The translations under genes and the position numbers were made by a program. Positions 42,421 to 53,470 of a stretch of 64,000 bases of DNA are shown one piece after another (position 1 is the stretch's first letter; every line of letters begins with the position of its first letter). The notes beneath the pieces are model-generated. The model saw only the letters and a list, made by a program, of their open reading frames with translations, had not been told where the DNA came from and did no database searches. The stretch spans positions 3,527,001 through 3,591,000 of the forward strand of contig CANUEZ040000031.1 of the NCBI GenBank assembly GCA_948099385.1. The letters run 5' to 3'. This DNA comes from Fasciola hepatica (taxonomy: Eukaryota > Platyhelminthes > Trematoda > Plagiorchiida > Fasciolidae).

Positions 42421-42936
42421 AATGGTATTTCGGTTGTACAGCGGGAGATTCGAGTTTTATTAGGGCCAGAGATATGAGCTATTTCATTTGGCTGGTTGGA
42501 AACGTACAGTTCTTGCTTTCCCAGCTTGTTCTCCTTTTTTTCTTAGTGGCTGACTTGAGGGATGGCTGAGGCAGAGGAAGATGGAGAGGCCGTTGGTCCT
42601 TTCGCAGGCAAGCTGGCACTGCTCGAATTTACGTTGCACATTTTGTTATCGATAGGTCTTTCCCACAATGAACTCGAATATCTCTTGAGAGATGGTTTTT
42701 AGAGGGCAGAATAAGTTACGGTACATCACATCTGAAGCCGGCTGAAAATCAGGCTTTAGCAAGAATTCATCCCAGGTCTGATTATGCAGGATGGAGGGAA
42801 GAACCTCCCAGTTTGCATTTCGGAAAGATTTCAGATTTTGAGGACTTTCATGGTGATGCAGTTGAAGGGAGAATTCTTATGTTATGACCTTGTGGTCACA
42901 ACCAGGAAAGTGGATGGGGACATTTGCCTTTATATT

Positions 42937-43677
42937 TCAGAGGCCTGAAGTAGAGATAAGATAGAGGATATGGTTCCCTCTGGTTGGAGATTCTACATGT
43001 TGCATCCATCCGCCCGCACGGATGCATGAGATGAAATTGCATAATTTCGGGGAGGAATTCATGGTTGTCCAACAATTGCCAGGGAGGTTGAAGTCCCCCG
43101 CAATGATTCTTGTAGCTTGCGGAATTTCAGCTACGTGACAGAGCGCAACGGTGATAGCGTTCACATCCCTCATGTTGCAGCCCAGCAGACAGTAAATACG
43201 ACCGATGACGAGCTGCCCCTCAAGCCGTGGTACAGAGATCCAAACAGAGTCATAGACCTTATCAAGGACAGGAAGTTGGAGTAAGTGTGTCTCAAGGCTG
43301 ACCTTACTATAAGCAAGACACCCACCGCCACCTCTCTCAGATCTGTTTGTAGCAAATAAATTATTACCTGGTATGGAGATGTGTTGGAGGGCAGTTCTGT
43401 CATAAAGCCAAGGTTCAGTTACGAGGATCACATCCGGGTGAGATTGTAATGCAAAGGAGCGGAAGGATGAAAGCTTAATCACAAGGGAGAGAGCACTGAA
43501 AAGTACAATTGTGGAACTATCATCACCATGGCCTTGACGTACATTGAATGTGTGACCCCTTAGGTTTGCTGCCAGGTATGGAGAAAATGTAGCCACTGGT
43601 GGAGTGTTGGATGGGGTGGGAGGATATATGGTATGGAACGAGGTTAGACGTTCAGAAGAAACGGAGAAACCGGCCAA
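42937..43677 (-). pseudogene. LINE-C endonuclease relic
   Basis: A 246-codon frame with most of an APE-type endonuclease: PDVILVTEPWLYD (Glu retained, Thr-Glu-Pro in place of TETW), NRSERGGGGCLAYSK, the GRIYCL site where the family has G.IYRPPN, IIAGDFNLPGNCW and SPTRGNHILYL. The first motif region is damaged (RQGH and ALSLVIKLSSF in place of NVRSLL), and the frame stops at 42937 before the GSDH motif. It lies between the ORF1 relic and the reverse-transcriptase relic in the order expected for a minus-strand LINE. Confidence 0.8.
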
Positions 43678-44940
43678 TTCGGATTGAATAGCATTGAGTT
43701 CGGAAGCTCAGGACTGGTTGGAATTGGGGAGCAGGATTCTTGTGGTTGGGTAAGCCGTAAGTAGCCAACCGGAACTGCGTTTGAATAAGGTACTAGCACA
43801 AGGATCTGAATAGTCTTGCCGAGACTTCCTTTTTCGTTGTTGGAAGAAGTGTTGTTAGGTTTCACTCTACCTGGAGGCGAAAGGCTGATTGGGTTCGGAG
43901 AGTGGGGCCCGGGTCCTCGATCTGAGACTACTGATTTTGCCGACAAAGTTACTCTATTTTTTCCAATTCGTTACGGATACCGAGGCAAATACTTTTAGTC
44001 TCAGGCCTTTCTGAGGTTTGCAAGGAATGGCTATTTCTTACATCGACAGTTGAGGGTTTACTGATTTTACTTCAGGTATTGGGCTGTTTTCCCGAACCTT
44101 TGTTGGAATTCGGACTCCAGCGAGGGTCGGCTTTGGTTTTTTTAACTATATGCTGTGAGAGTAGCTTGCACTTTCGACCAAATACTCCTGGACCTAGTCG
44201 AGAGAATCATGCCAATCGGGTTTTGTGTACTAATTTGTTACCATTCTTGAAGTCAGAGGTTTTTTAACAGTTTTGTGGACGTCCGAGAGCACATTAAGTT
44301 AGACCGTTTCATCAGGACGATTCTGCAACTTTTGACGCCTGCGACGCGGCTCCGATGGAGTGGGGACTGATGAACTATCTGGCTCGATAGCTATTTTGCG
44401 ACTAACTACGGAAGAGGTTTTCGCATGATGGCCGACCCTTGGTAAGTAGACCACCTGAGAGGGACCGCTGGCTAAATGTTTACCAGGGTTTTGGATCTCC
44501 GCATGGCTTTTGTGAACCTCTCTTTGTAGAGGAGTTTTATCGGGGAGTGTTCTTACGTGCTTCAATCCTGTATTGGCAGCGACAAAAGGCTGTCGGCTAA
44601 TAAATTCCTTGGCAGCAACTTCAGTAAGAAACTGAATCAGGAGTGGGCTTGTATTTTGGGGTGAAGTTTTGTGGAGTCTGACACAGTAGCAAGGTTTCGA
44701 ATCCAGGTTGCAAGCCTTCAAGATTAATTTCTTAACAGTTGAGAGCGGTTCCCTATCTGAAATGTTAAATACCATTGCACTGTTGGCTTTCTTGATGCGT
44801 CTGAATGTTCTAGAGGCAACGGTATCGATGAACTTCGGGGACGAGATTGGGTTTGCCTATTGTGGTGTAGAAATGAGTCGAGCAAGAACGCTAGTAGACC
44901 TAACTGGCCGGGGGTTTGGTTGAAAGCTTCGATCCGAGAG
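43678..44940 (-). pseudogene. LINE-C ORF1 relic
   Basis: 44775-44299 (158 codons) matches the RNA-binding part of LINE-A2 ORF1: AMVFNISDREPLSTV against IAFNLPDKAPVSQL, CYCVRLHKTSP against CTCTRLHKRSP, PLLIQF, AAKEFISRQPF and PDKTPLQRE. 43946-43644 is a Ser/Pro-rich C-terminal piece. The N-terminal helical part upstream, to about 44940, is in other frames (minus-strand reading near 44890-44800). The frame is broken between these pieces. Confidence 0.72.
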
Positions 44941-45527
44941 GAGAAGCTACTTATGGTTTAGCACATTTCGGCGGTTGTTTTGATAACATCTCCAAGCATA
45001 TCTACGAGGGATACTGAACAAATTTTGAGCGTAATTTGGAGGTGGGGGGTCTTACAACGGCGAGCTCCAGCTGTGATTTTGGGCCGGTGGGCGGCAATGG
45101 AATGCGTAGGTAAGCTGTTGGATTGAATGTTAATTAACTGGACGGAATATTGCGGGAATAAAAGTAGCCGCAGTAGGGTGACAGCTGAGAGATAATGGGA
45201 GAATTATCGGACTATGGTAAACTGAGTGGTACCACGGAGGTGGGAGAGAAAGCGACTGATTACTTTTGAGGGACCAAATAGAAAAAACTGCTTAGAAAGG
45301 GTTTTGAACAAAAGATTAAGTTCTTTAGAAACCACAAATACCTAAAACGTTCTACAGTACTGATTTGCGATATTAACCAAAGCCAACAGGTTAACGTGGC
45401 GCGGTTATTGCTAGTATCGAATCGGTAAATCAGTCGAAATAGCAATAAATACTAGCAATGGCTAAATGCTTGATCTTAACGCTGGATAGCAAAAAGGACG
45501 GGCTAACTGATTTTGCGTCACGATGAC
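44941..45527. other. LINE-C 5' flank, unassigned
   Basis: Probably the 5' UTR of LINE-C on the left, then undefined sequence up to the first BEL-1 homology near 45528. No motif seen. Confidence 0.3.
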
Positions 45528-46058
45528 CTTGACCAGGCGAGAGATGGTCTCGTCTCAAGAACATAGTGCTAGAAGAGGTGTCTAGGCCCGACGTTGATAT
45601 ACAAATTGGATGCAATGTACCAGAGGCTCATTGGGTGTTTAAAAAGAGCATAAGCAATCGAGAAGAACCGTTTGCCACTCGAATGATACTTTGTTGGATA
45701 TTTCTTGGACCTATGATGAACGAATTTCAACAATCGGCACCACCAAAGTGCTTAGCTGTTGATGAGAGAGGTGCCTATGTGAAACACAACCAACTTTTTG
45801 ATATTGAATCCAACGGTCCACCTAAGGAAAGTAAAGTTCACTCAAAAGATCAGCAGGTGCTTTTAATGGCGAATTCGAAGACAATGTCACGATAGGCAAC
45901 TTGAAGTGCTATTCACAAGAGACCACCGTTAAACCACCCATCAAGAAAAGAAGACGTTGCCCGGAGGCGTTTGAAATATCTCAGAAAAGGACATTTTTGA
46001 GAAGCCCTGTTGAGAGTTGAACACCAGTAAGTCACGAAGAGCAGCTGGGAGTTACCCG
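45528..46058 (+). pseudogene. BEL-1 second copy, left half (protease end)
   Basis: Plus-strand homologue of BEL-1 residues about 565-735. It reads VSRPDVDIQIGCNVPEAHW, REEPFATRM, FDIESNGPPKESKVHSKD, and then, after a stop, a segment whose DNA matches the BEL-1 stretch just before and across its RT-less junction, including ccggaggcgtttgaaatatc at 45961. DNA identity to BEL-1 is about 84% by eye in the best stretch. There is an extra insert of about 30 bp near 45988-46020. It ends at the target duplication acccg (46054-46058), where BEL-2 entered, and continues at 53006. The 5' part is missing. Confidence 0.8.
46054..46058 (+). repeat. BEL-2 target duplication, left (acccg)
   Basis: Exact five-base match to 53006-53010 at the other end of BEL-2. 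Confidence 0.9.
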
Positions 46059-46771
46059 TGTAATGTCCATGTTGATTGAAAATTCCTCTTCTGCTCACAT
46101 TCCTGTACTCTATGACCGATTTTGGACCGCCTTCTCTAACCCACTTCATGCTGACACTGTTTTGTGGTCAACAATTATTCTACGCTTGGTGCACTTACTT
46201 TTTCTTTTTATGGTTGTGCTTTCTTATTGAGACTACTTTGAGGACAGTTGGTACGGTAGTGAAAGGCACTGGTTCAACACAGTTTGTTTTATTACTCCTC
46301 GGTTTCGCTTTCTCGCTCACGTCGACTGACCGTAGACGTTCGGCTCGTTTACGTTGATTTTTGGCTGCCACGCTCAGGAAATTGTTCTTTGGGCCTGATT
46401 AAGCGTGGAGAACTTGTTCTATTTGTTTGGACTTCAGGACGGGTATTTATTATTTACTCTTTTTGGCCAACTATTCCTCTTTTTACAGAATTTGTCCTAT
46501 TTTTGATTAACTTTTTGGCTGGATAGTGACTGAGGCTCACTGTCAAAGGTATGATCATGTTTGTACTTGTATTTTTACTCGCTAATAGTACCGTAGAATT
46601 TGCAGAGCAATCGTGTTCTTGATTTGGGTTCTGCATTGATTTGGGCTACGCGTTGCTTTGAGGCTCCAAGGTGCTATCCAGAACGAGTGAAGCTTATTAG
46701 TCGGTGAATCGATAATTTAATCGTTGGTCAGGCTTCACCCGGACCAGGACTTGAGCGTTTTGGTCGTTACA
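46059..46771 (+). repeat. BEL-2 5' LTR
   Basis: 713 bp from tgtaatgtcc to tcgttaca, repeated at 52293-53005. Differences seen: the third base (t versus g) and one a/t near 46669/52903. The 93-codon and 80-codon frames inside (46076, 46284) appear in both LTRs and are not genes. Gag starts 26 bases after the LTR. Confidence 0.93.
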
Positions 46772-46796
46772 GTACTTTGACATTGTCTCTGGAACG

Positions 46797-47510
46797 ATGC
46801 AAACTACAAGGAGCAATAAGGTGACCACTGGACTCAACCCATCTGACAATGGGGTCGGATCGGATCAAATCATCGCTGGAACCCGGCAAGTCCCTCCTGA
46901 TAGTTTTTCTGTTCATGGTTCCAGGGTTACATGCTCTAGTCGGCATAGTCGTTGTTCTAAGTCGAATTTGTTGCTTGTCGAACTTAGGGAACTCCACCTT
47001 AAAGAGAAACTAGCACAGGATTTGAAGGCATTTAAAGAAAGTCAGAAAAAAGAGTTTCTAAGAGTTAGGCAAGATTTGGAGATCGCCGAACTCTCAGAAA
47101 GGTTAGACAGAAATGCGTCTGTGCGATTCTCGGACTCAATCGACTGTGATAAAACAGTGCGTGAGTACGTTCAGGTGCACACCAGGTCGATTTTTGATGA
47201 GCTCATAGATACTGCTGTTCAGGGAAACGAAAAAGCCGGTAAGCAGGACCCTAACCATAAGTTATGGAATGCGGCTTCTCACTTTGTGGGTGGGATTGAC
47301 TTACCAAAAGTAGAATTGTTTTCGTTCGATGGTCGGCCAGAAATGTACTGGAAGTTCATTCGACAGTTTAATGTGTATGTCACCTCGAAGATCATGGATG
47401 ACGGCCAACGCCTGATGTATTTGCTTCATTACTGTAAGGATAAAGCACTGGAAGCAATCGAGGAATGTGTGATGCTTCCTCCCAGCGAAGGATTTCGTAG
47501 AGCTTGTTAG
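46797..47510 (+). pseudogene. BEL-2 Gag, N-terminal part
   Basis: Starts at the first ATG after the 5' LTR and runs 237 codons. Residues about 60-105 form a long charged helix (LLVELRELHLKEKLAQDLK onward). From about 165 the Gag domain begins: DLPKVELFSFDGRPEMYWKF, YLLHYCKDKALEAIEECVML. These match DLPRVELSHFDGHPEQY and YLLHHCRGRAKSAIEGCAML of BEL-1. A TAG at 47508-47510 interrupts the domain; the same frame continues beyond it with the next Gag motif (ILKELFGSP), so this is a point mutation rather than a natural end. Confidence 0.88.
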
Positions 47511-48314
47511 ATACTGAAGGAATTATTTGGCAGCCCGCACGAGGTAATGCGATCACTCCTAGAGGGCCTAATGAAAGGACTGAACACCAGTAGCTTGGAG
47601 TCAGAAGCACTATCGACGCTAGCCGTTCGAATGGAGAGCTGCATGATTGCTCTCGGGCAGATGAATTATACGTCAGATCTGAACTTGCTGGCCACCCTGG
47701 AACGTGTGGTTAGCGGTCTTCCATACTCCCCACAGAATAAATGGGCTGAGAGAGTCGATCGGTTAACGCAAAACGGTCGGGAACCAACGTTTAGTGAGCT
47801 AACGGAATTCGTGTCCACCACGGCCCGGATCGCCCGTAGTCGCTTCGGACAACTAGCAAGCCGAACTAAGACCACTGGCCGGGTGAATCAAGCCAATCGC
47901 AACCCAGGTCCACGTCAATCTGGATCTAGTTGGTCCATAAGCACAGTGCAGCAGGAAAAAGAGCCACCTCAGACCTGCCCGAAATGTGATGGGAACCACT
48001 CGATAACGCTGTGCCAAGAGGTTTTGGCGTTAGACGTACCTGCGAGATGGGCAGAAGCCCGTAAAAAAGGGTTGTGCTTCATTTGTCTGAAAAGAAGCCA
48101 TAGAGCGGGTGACTGCAAGTCAAAAACCGTCTGCACTATTGAAGGCTGTGGCGGTAGGCATCATCAACTACTCCATAGGACTATACCACAGCGCCCTGTA
48201 CCACCCAAGGCAGTGAGCGAAAATCACTGCGGAGTGACCAAGATGCAGCATTATGGCATACACCTTGGACTACTGCCGGTAAGAATTAAGGCCGGAGAAA
48301 AGGAGGTTGTTTGA
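47511..48314 (+). pseudogene. BEL-2 Gag C-terminal part and zinc knuckles
   Basis: Same frame after the TAG. The rest of the Gag domain is present (ILKELFGSP, MNYTSDLNLLATLERVVSGL, EFVSTTARIARSRFG). Then comes a Cys/His region: CPKCDGNHSITLC, the knuckle CFICLKRSHRAGDC, and CTIEGCGGRHHQLLH. The last knuckle has all ligands, unlike BEL-1. A TGA at 48312-48314 ends this piece four codons before the protease FLDNGSD motif. Confidence 0.88.
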
Positions 48315-50858
48315 TATGCTTTCCTCGACAATGGATCCGACACTACCCTCATTCGGGCCGAGGCCATACAACGTCTGGGTTTAGGTTTTCGAAACAGCCA
48401 GTTGACAATTAAGACTCTGGGGGGATCCAAAACAGCTAAGGCGGTCAGTGACGCGTTCGAATTGATCGCACTGAATGGCACCGATTCAGTCAGCATAGAG
48501 CAAGCTGTTGTTGTTGAGTCACTGCCCGTGCCCAAGCCCAGTTCCGATGATGAGTATAGGAAGTGGCCTCACTTGGAGGACCTACCTATAGAAACCGTAA
48601 ATGAGGATGTACTGTTGCTTATTGGATGTGACGTACCCGAGGCTCATTGGGTTTTAGACCAGAGACTAGGCGGTCGTAAACATCCCTATGCAGTCCGCAC
48701 ACTGTTAGGCTGGGTGGTATTTGGTCCGACCACCTTCAAAAGGCATCAGTCCTTATCGGTGAACTGGGTGACTCAAAGCGAATCATCACCCATAGAAGAA
48801 ATACAAAGGATGTATGATGCGGAGTTTGGGGACGTGCAGCTACTGGACAAGAGTGTTTCCATAGAGGACGCTCAAGTCATAAAATACGTCGAGTCCGAGA
48901 CGAGGCATATACAGGGACACTTCATGGTTCCTCTGCCATGGAGGAAGGATGTTGCGACAGGGCTCGGGAACCTGGAGTCTGCGCGAACGAGGTTGCTCAG
49001 TTTAAAACGTCGCCTGACAAACGACAAAAATTTGTGGATCAGATATACCAAAGCGATGGATAAAACCATAGCCAAGGGATACGCGATAAGGGTACCGTTG
49101 CATCAAATGAGCTGTAACTACAGACCTCGGTGGTACTTACCGCACCACGCTGTCTTAAACCCGAAAAAGCCTGAGAAGTTGCGTATTGTCTTGGATTGCG
49201 CGGCCAAACATAATGGGCGGTCGCTAAATGACATGCTTTATCAAGGCCCTGATACTACTGCTGATCTTGTGGGCATACTTTTGCGATTCCGCAAGGAAAA
49301 GGTGGCCGTTTCAGCGGACATAGAAGAAATGTTCATGCAAGTAAAGGTGTCCGAAAGTGACAGAAGTGCCTTGCGGTTCCTATGGTGGCCACAAGGAGAC
49401 CTGTCACTGGTGCCGGAAGAATATCAGATGACGGCCCATCCCTTTGGGGCTACTTCTTCACCCTTCTGCGCCAACTTCGCGTTATGCCGAGCTGCGAGGG
49501 ATTTTGGGGTAGGTTATGAACCATCGGTCTTGCAAGCCGTAGAACGCAGTTTTTATGTCGATGATTGCCTTGCATCCTTTGAAACTAGCGCTGAGGCTAC
49601 TGCTTTTGCGACAGGGATAACTGCGTTATTGATGCACCCTGGTTTCAAGCTGAGGAAATGGGTATCCAATTCACGGAAGTTTATGGCCTTATCTCCAGAC
49701 CCTGATTTGAATGCCAGTTCCGTTCGGCTACCTCAGCAGAACGACACCGGCCAGAGAGCACTGGGTGTTCAGTGGGATACGGTCACGGACGAATTTACGT
49801 TTCAGTTCCAGTTGCTTGATAGGCCTTTGACAAGAAGAGGCATACTGTCGAACGTCAGTTCCCTGTTTGACCCACTTGGGCTAGTGGCTCCGCTATGTCT
49901 TCCGGCTAAGCAGTTGTTGCAGAGGTTATGCAGGACGAAATTAGGTTGGGATAGCCCACTCAGTCCAGCAGATACGAAGTTGTGGAATAATTGGGTATCA
50001 TTCATGAACCACGTCGGTAAAATAAGAGTACCGAGGAGCATAATTAATGAGACCCAAAAAGGAATAGGATGCACTGAATTACATGTATTCTGCGATGCTT
50101 CAGAAACCGGATACGGTGCAGTGGCATACGCGAGGCGAATTCCCGTGGACGGAGCCCCATACTACGTGCTTCTATGTAGTAAATCTCGAGTAGCACCTAT
50201 CAAAACCGTTACTATCCCGAGGCTTGAGTTGGCGGCAGCCGTCTTAGGTGTTCGATTGAGTGAGATGTTAAAACGAAGCTTGCCAGATTGTTTTGACCGA
50301 GCGTATTTTTGTACAGACTCGATGATCGTCAGGTACTACATAGAGAACACCGGTACGCGTTACAGTACCTTCGTCGCTAACCGATTAGCAATTATTCATC
50401 AGTATACTAGCGTTTCCCAATGGCGGCACTTGCGATCGGAAGATAATATTGCTGATCTAGCCTCAAGAGGAATTTCAACCGAAGAGGAACTGAGGATATG
50501 GTTGAGAGGACCCTCGCCCTTGAACGACTATAATCCACCAGAATTGGTATTGTCTGTCCCACCGGATGGTGTGGAGACTAAGATAGGGCAGGCTTTGGTG
50601 AATACGGCTAACCTGCACACTGACGTCACCCTCCTGTTTTCTCGATATTCTGATTGGTCCAAGCTCTTAAAGGCTGTTGCCTGGCTCATCCGATTTACTC
50701 CTTATATTCAAGTTATGTTCTCAAAGAGCAAGGATTTGCTGAACGTGGGCAGCCTGTCGGCCGAAGACATAGAGAGGGCCAGGTTCAGAGTGATAACAAT
50801 AGTTCAAAGGGATTCATTTGGAGAGTTTTACAGCGAGAACCACTTACAGATGAGCTAA
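48315..50858 (+). pseudogene. BEL-2 protease, reverse transcriptase and RNase H
   Basis: Open from the TGA to 50858, in the Gag frame. The protease active site reads FLDNGSDTTLI (Asn where BEL-1 has Thr), followed by LLIGCDVPEAHWVLDQ and LLGWVVFGP. A spacer with LPWRKDV leads to the reverse transcriptase: RWYLPHHAVLNP, RIVLDCAAKHNGRSLND, VAVSADIEEMFMQV (first catalytic Asp), TAHPFGATSSPFCANFAL, and YVDD at about 49554-49565. RNase H follows: LHVFCDASETGYGAVAYA, KTVTIPRLELAAAVLGV, CTDSMIVRYYIE, ANRLAIIHQY. These would copy element RNA inside the particle. The frame is lost near 50830, at the linker before integrase. Confidence 0.92.
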
Positions 50859-51832
50859 GCAAGGGCGCCTTGGGTTCCCTAAAAAAGCTATGCCCTTTTG
50901 TATTGGGAAATCTTTTGTGTGTTGGCGGACGACTAAATTATGCTGAATATCCAAGTGCCTTTAAACACCCAGTGATTTTGCCGAACAGGCACCCGGTGAC
51001 AGAACTCATTATCCGCCACCACCATAGTAGAGAAGGACATAGTGGCACCGCGCAAGTGCTTGCCGCAATCCGCGAGAGATACTGGATTATCAATGGAATC
51101 GGCGCGGTCAAACGGGTAATAGGACGATGTTTCGCTTGTCGTAGGCTGGCCGCCGTCGCCGGTCAGCAGTTGATGGCTCCTCTTCCTCCCTGTCGTGTGG
51201 AAAGGGGGCAGTATTGCTTCAGTTCGGTCGGAATAGATTACTTTGGTCCAATCCTTGTTCGTAGGGGTCGAGGGTCGGAAAAAAGATACGGCTGTCTATT
51301 CTCTTGTCTACAAACTCGAGCTACGCATTTGGAAATGACAGCCAGCTTAAGCACTGACTCGTTCATTATGTCACTCGTCCGTTTTGTTGGTAGACGTGGA
51401 ACACCGACAGAAATCTATAGCGACAACGGGTCGAATTTCGTGGGTGCAGTTACTGAGCTCAAAGGTCAGTTGAAGCGTTGGGATAGACGGCGCATTAACG
51501 ATCACCTAGCCAGTCAGGGTATAAGTTGGCACTTCAACCCCCCAGCATCGAGCCACCGAGGGGGCGTATGGGAGAGAATGATCCGTTCGGTACGCAGGTT
51601 GCTATCAGTGCTTTCGGAGGAACAGATAATGAGTGAGGAGACGTTACATACTTGCTTTGTTGAAGTCGAGAGGATATTGAATAATCGACCGATAGTCCCA
51701 CTTTTGTCCGATGACCAGAGCAGATTGGCTCTGACTCCGAGCAGTCTACTTCTGCTGAGGGGCGATTGCGGTATATTAGATAATGCTAATATGAGAGAGA
51801 CGTTGGAAGCAGGTCAACCACTTTGCGAATAA
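50800..51832 (+). pseudogene. BEL-2 integrase
   Basis: The integrase continues in a different frame from about 50830. Order: the LCVGGRLNY linker motif, a zinc-binding His/Cys domain (HHHSREGHSGTAQVLAAIRE, then CFACRRL), and the core with SVGIDYFGPILV (first Asp), YSDNGSNFVGA (second Asp) and the HRGGVWERMIRSVRRLL segment (Glu). The catalytic triad therefore appears intact. It continues to the LALTPSSLLLLRGD segment. A second frame change near 51800 returns to the Gag frame. Confidence 0.9.
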
Positions 51833-52094
51833 CTTTTGGCGCCGATGGGTGAGAGAATATGTCCCGACTCTGCAGGCCAGACAGAAATGGCTTTCAAAAC
51901 ATAGAAATCTTAGAAAGGGAGACATAGTGCTCGTTGCTTCAGAGACCTTTGCGAGAGACAAGTGGCCCATGGGGATAATTGAGGACGTAGAAGTTGATGC
52001 GGATGGACTCGTACGGACGGCCGTGGTCCGCACCAGAGAAGGAAAGCAACGGAGAGATGTAAGAAAAATTTGCTTGTTAGAAGGTGCCGACTAG
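51800..52094 (+). pseudogene. BEL-2 Pol C-terminal module
   Basis: Terminal module (DUF5641-like) in the original Gag frame: FWRRWVREYVPTLQARQKW, GDIVLVAS, DKWPMGIIEDV, VRKICLLEG, then a stop at 52094. In BEL/Pao it follows integrase and may aid DNA binding; that role is not established here. Homologous modules are at 5394-5760 and 30168-30611 on the minus strand. Confidence 0.85.
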
Positions 52095-52114
52095 AAGCCG
52101 GGGTCGTAGGCTAG

Positions 52115-52192
52115 GGGGTATGCAGGCGTACTGCTGTAAGTCCTCGTATACCCCAAGGGAAGGGAGGTAGCAGGCGTACTGCTGTAAGTCCT
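52115..52192 (+). repeat. 23 bp direct repeat in BEL-2 3' UTR
   Basis: The unit gcaggcgtactgctgtaag plus tcct occurs at 52122-52144 and again at 52170-52192, spaced 48 bases apart. Around the first unit, ggggtat (52115-52121) and ataccc (from 52148) form a short inverted repeat. Function unknown. Confidence 0.8.
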
Positions 52193-52272
52193 GTGAACTC
52201 CGGTGTCTCGGGAGCGTAAGTAGGAAGAGGGAGCCAGAACCGATTACTGTCTGAAACTGCCGTGAACGACTG

Positions 52273-52292
52273 GGAGGAATTTTGGCGGCCGG
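52273..52292 (+). promoter_or_regulatory. BEL-2 polypurine-like tract
   Basis: The 20 bases before the 3' LTR start ggaggaatttt and end gg. Sixteen of 20 positions match the corresponding tract of BEL-1 (34545-34564, minus strand). It is in the right place to prime plus-strand DNA synthesis, though it is only partly purine. Confidence 0.6.
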
Positions 52293-53005
52293 TGGAATGT
52301 CCATGTTGATTGAAAATTCCTCTTCTGCTCACATTCCTGTACTCTATGACCGATTTTGGACCGCCTTCTCTAACCCACTTCATGCTGACACTGTTTTGTG
52401 GTCAACAATTATTCTACGCTTGGTGCACTTACTTTTTCTTTTTATGGTTGTGCTTTCTTATTGAGACTACTTTGAGGACAGTTGGTACGGTAGTGAAAGG
52501 CACTGGTTCAACACAGTTTGTTTTATTACTCCTCGGTTTCGCTTTCTCGCTCACGTCGACTGACCGTAGACGTTCGGCTCGTTTACGTTGATTTTTGGCT
52601 GCCACGCTCAGGAAATTGTTCTTTGGGCCTGATTAAGCGTGGAGAACTTGTTCTATTTGTTTGGACTTCAGGACGGGTATTTATTATTTACTCTTTTTGG
52701 CCAACTATTCCTCTTTTTACAGAATTTGTCCTATTTTTGATTAACTTTTTGGCTGGATAGTGACTGAGGCTCACTGTCAAAGGTATGATCATGTTTGTAC
52801 TTGTATTTTTACTCGCTAATAGTACCGTAGAATTTGCAGAGCAATCGTGTTCTTGATTTGGGTTCTGCATTGATTTGGGCTACGCGTTGCTTTGAGGCTC
52901 CATGGTGCTATCCAGAACGAGTGAAGCTTATTAGTCGGTGAATCGATAATTTAATCGTTGGTCAGGCTTCACCCGGACCAGGACTTGAGCGTTTTGGTCG
53001 TTACA
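52293..53005 (+). repeat. BEL-2 3' LTR
   Basis: 713 bp copy of 46059-46771, starting tggaatgtcc (third base differs from the 5' LTR) and ending tcgttaca. It is followed by the target copy acccg at 53006-53010. Confidence 0.93.
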
Positions 53006-53353
53006 ACCCGACCTGATGGCAGTGTACGGTACACGGGTAGAACTGTATGACCGCGGCGAAACAAAGAATATTTTGCCAAAACAAAAGTTGCTGAGCTGAA
53101 GTCAGTGTCCACAAATGAACTCAAAATGAATGCATTGTTAATGGGTTTTAATGTAGCAAAAATGATAACAAAGAACTGTACCTCCATCGGACTGAGCTTT
53201 GCATATTGGGCAGATCTCACAGTTGTAATACATTACAGGAAACGGAGGAAACAAAGATCGTTTTCGAAACATCTGAGAGTTATTCCACAAGTGGCAGGAA
53301 ATAGCAATGGAAATGCCAATGATTCGAGCTCAAAACACCATACAAAGAACAAA
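53006..53353 (+). pseudogene. BEL-1 second copy, right half (RNase H-like end)
   Basis: Continues the interrupted BEL-1 copy: PDGSVRYTGRT, then FAKTKVAELKSVSTNELKMN, GFNVAKMITKNCTSIGLSF, WADLTVVIHYRKR and the basic SSKHHTKNK tail, matching BEL-1 residues about 731-845 in order. With 45528-46058 this shows that the copy carries the same direct join of protease spacer to RNase H-like region, with no reverse transcriptase. It is cut at 53353 by the microsatellite tail of LINE-D, so the terminal residues and 3' LTR are not seen. Confidence 0.82.
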
Positions 53354-53354
53354 C

Positions 53355-53419
<65 letters not shown>

Positions 53420-53425
53420 TTGATG

Positions 53426-53469
<44 letters not shown>
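53354..53469. repeat. (AAT)n microsatellite, LINE-D tail
   Basis: About 115 bases of aat repeats with one interruption near 53418-53427. It is followed by ggtatatttctggaccgtggtcgagaag, which on the minus strand is the LINE tail hairpin and atataccatt. It is therefore the expanded 3' tail of LINE-D rather than an independent repeat. The long isoleucine run predicted across it is an artefact. Confidence 0.88.

Positions 53470-53470
<1 letters not shown>

Larger units (their letters stand above)
46059..53005 (+). mobile_element. BEL-2: full-length BEL/Pao retrotransposon
   Basis: A 6947 bp element with 713 bp LTRs (two differences seen), exact 5 bp target duplication acccg, and a complete domain order Gag, zinc knuckles, aspartic protease, reverse transcriptase, RNase H, integrase, C-terminal module. 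It is inserted in an older BEL-1 copy in the same orientation. Coding is broken by two in-frame stops (47508, 48312) and two frame changes (about 50830 and 51805) that cancel each other. It is therefore recent by its LTRs but not able to make its polyprotein as sequenced. Confidence 0.93.

Noticed and set aside
46076..46526. ORFs of 93 and 80 codons repeated at 52310 and 52518
   Set aside because: They lie wholly within the BEL-2 LTRs and are duplicated only because the LTRs are; no family similarity.
47392..48535. Antisense ORFs over BEL-2 Gag
   Set aside because: Shadows of the coding strand, which has clear Gag and knuckle motifs.
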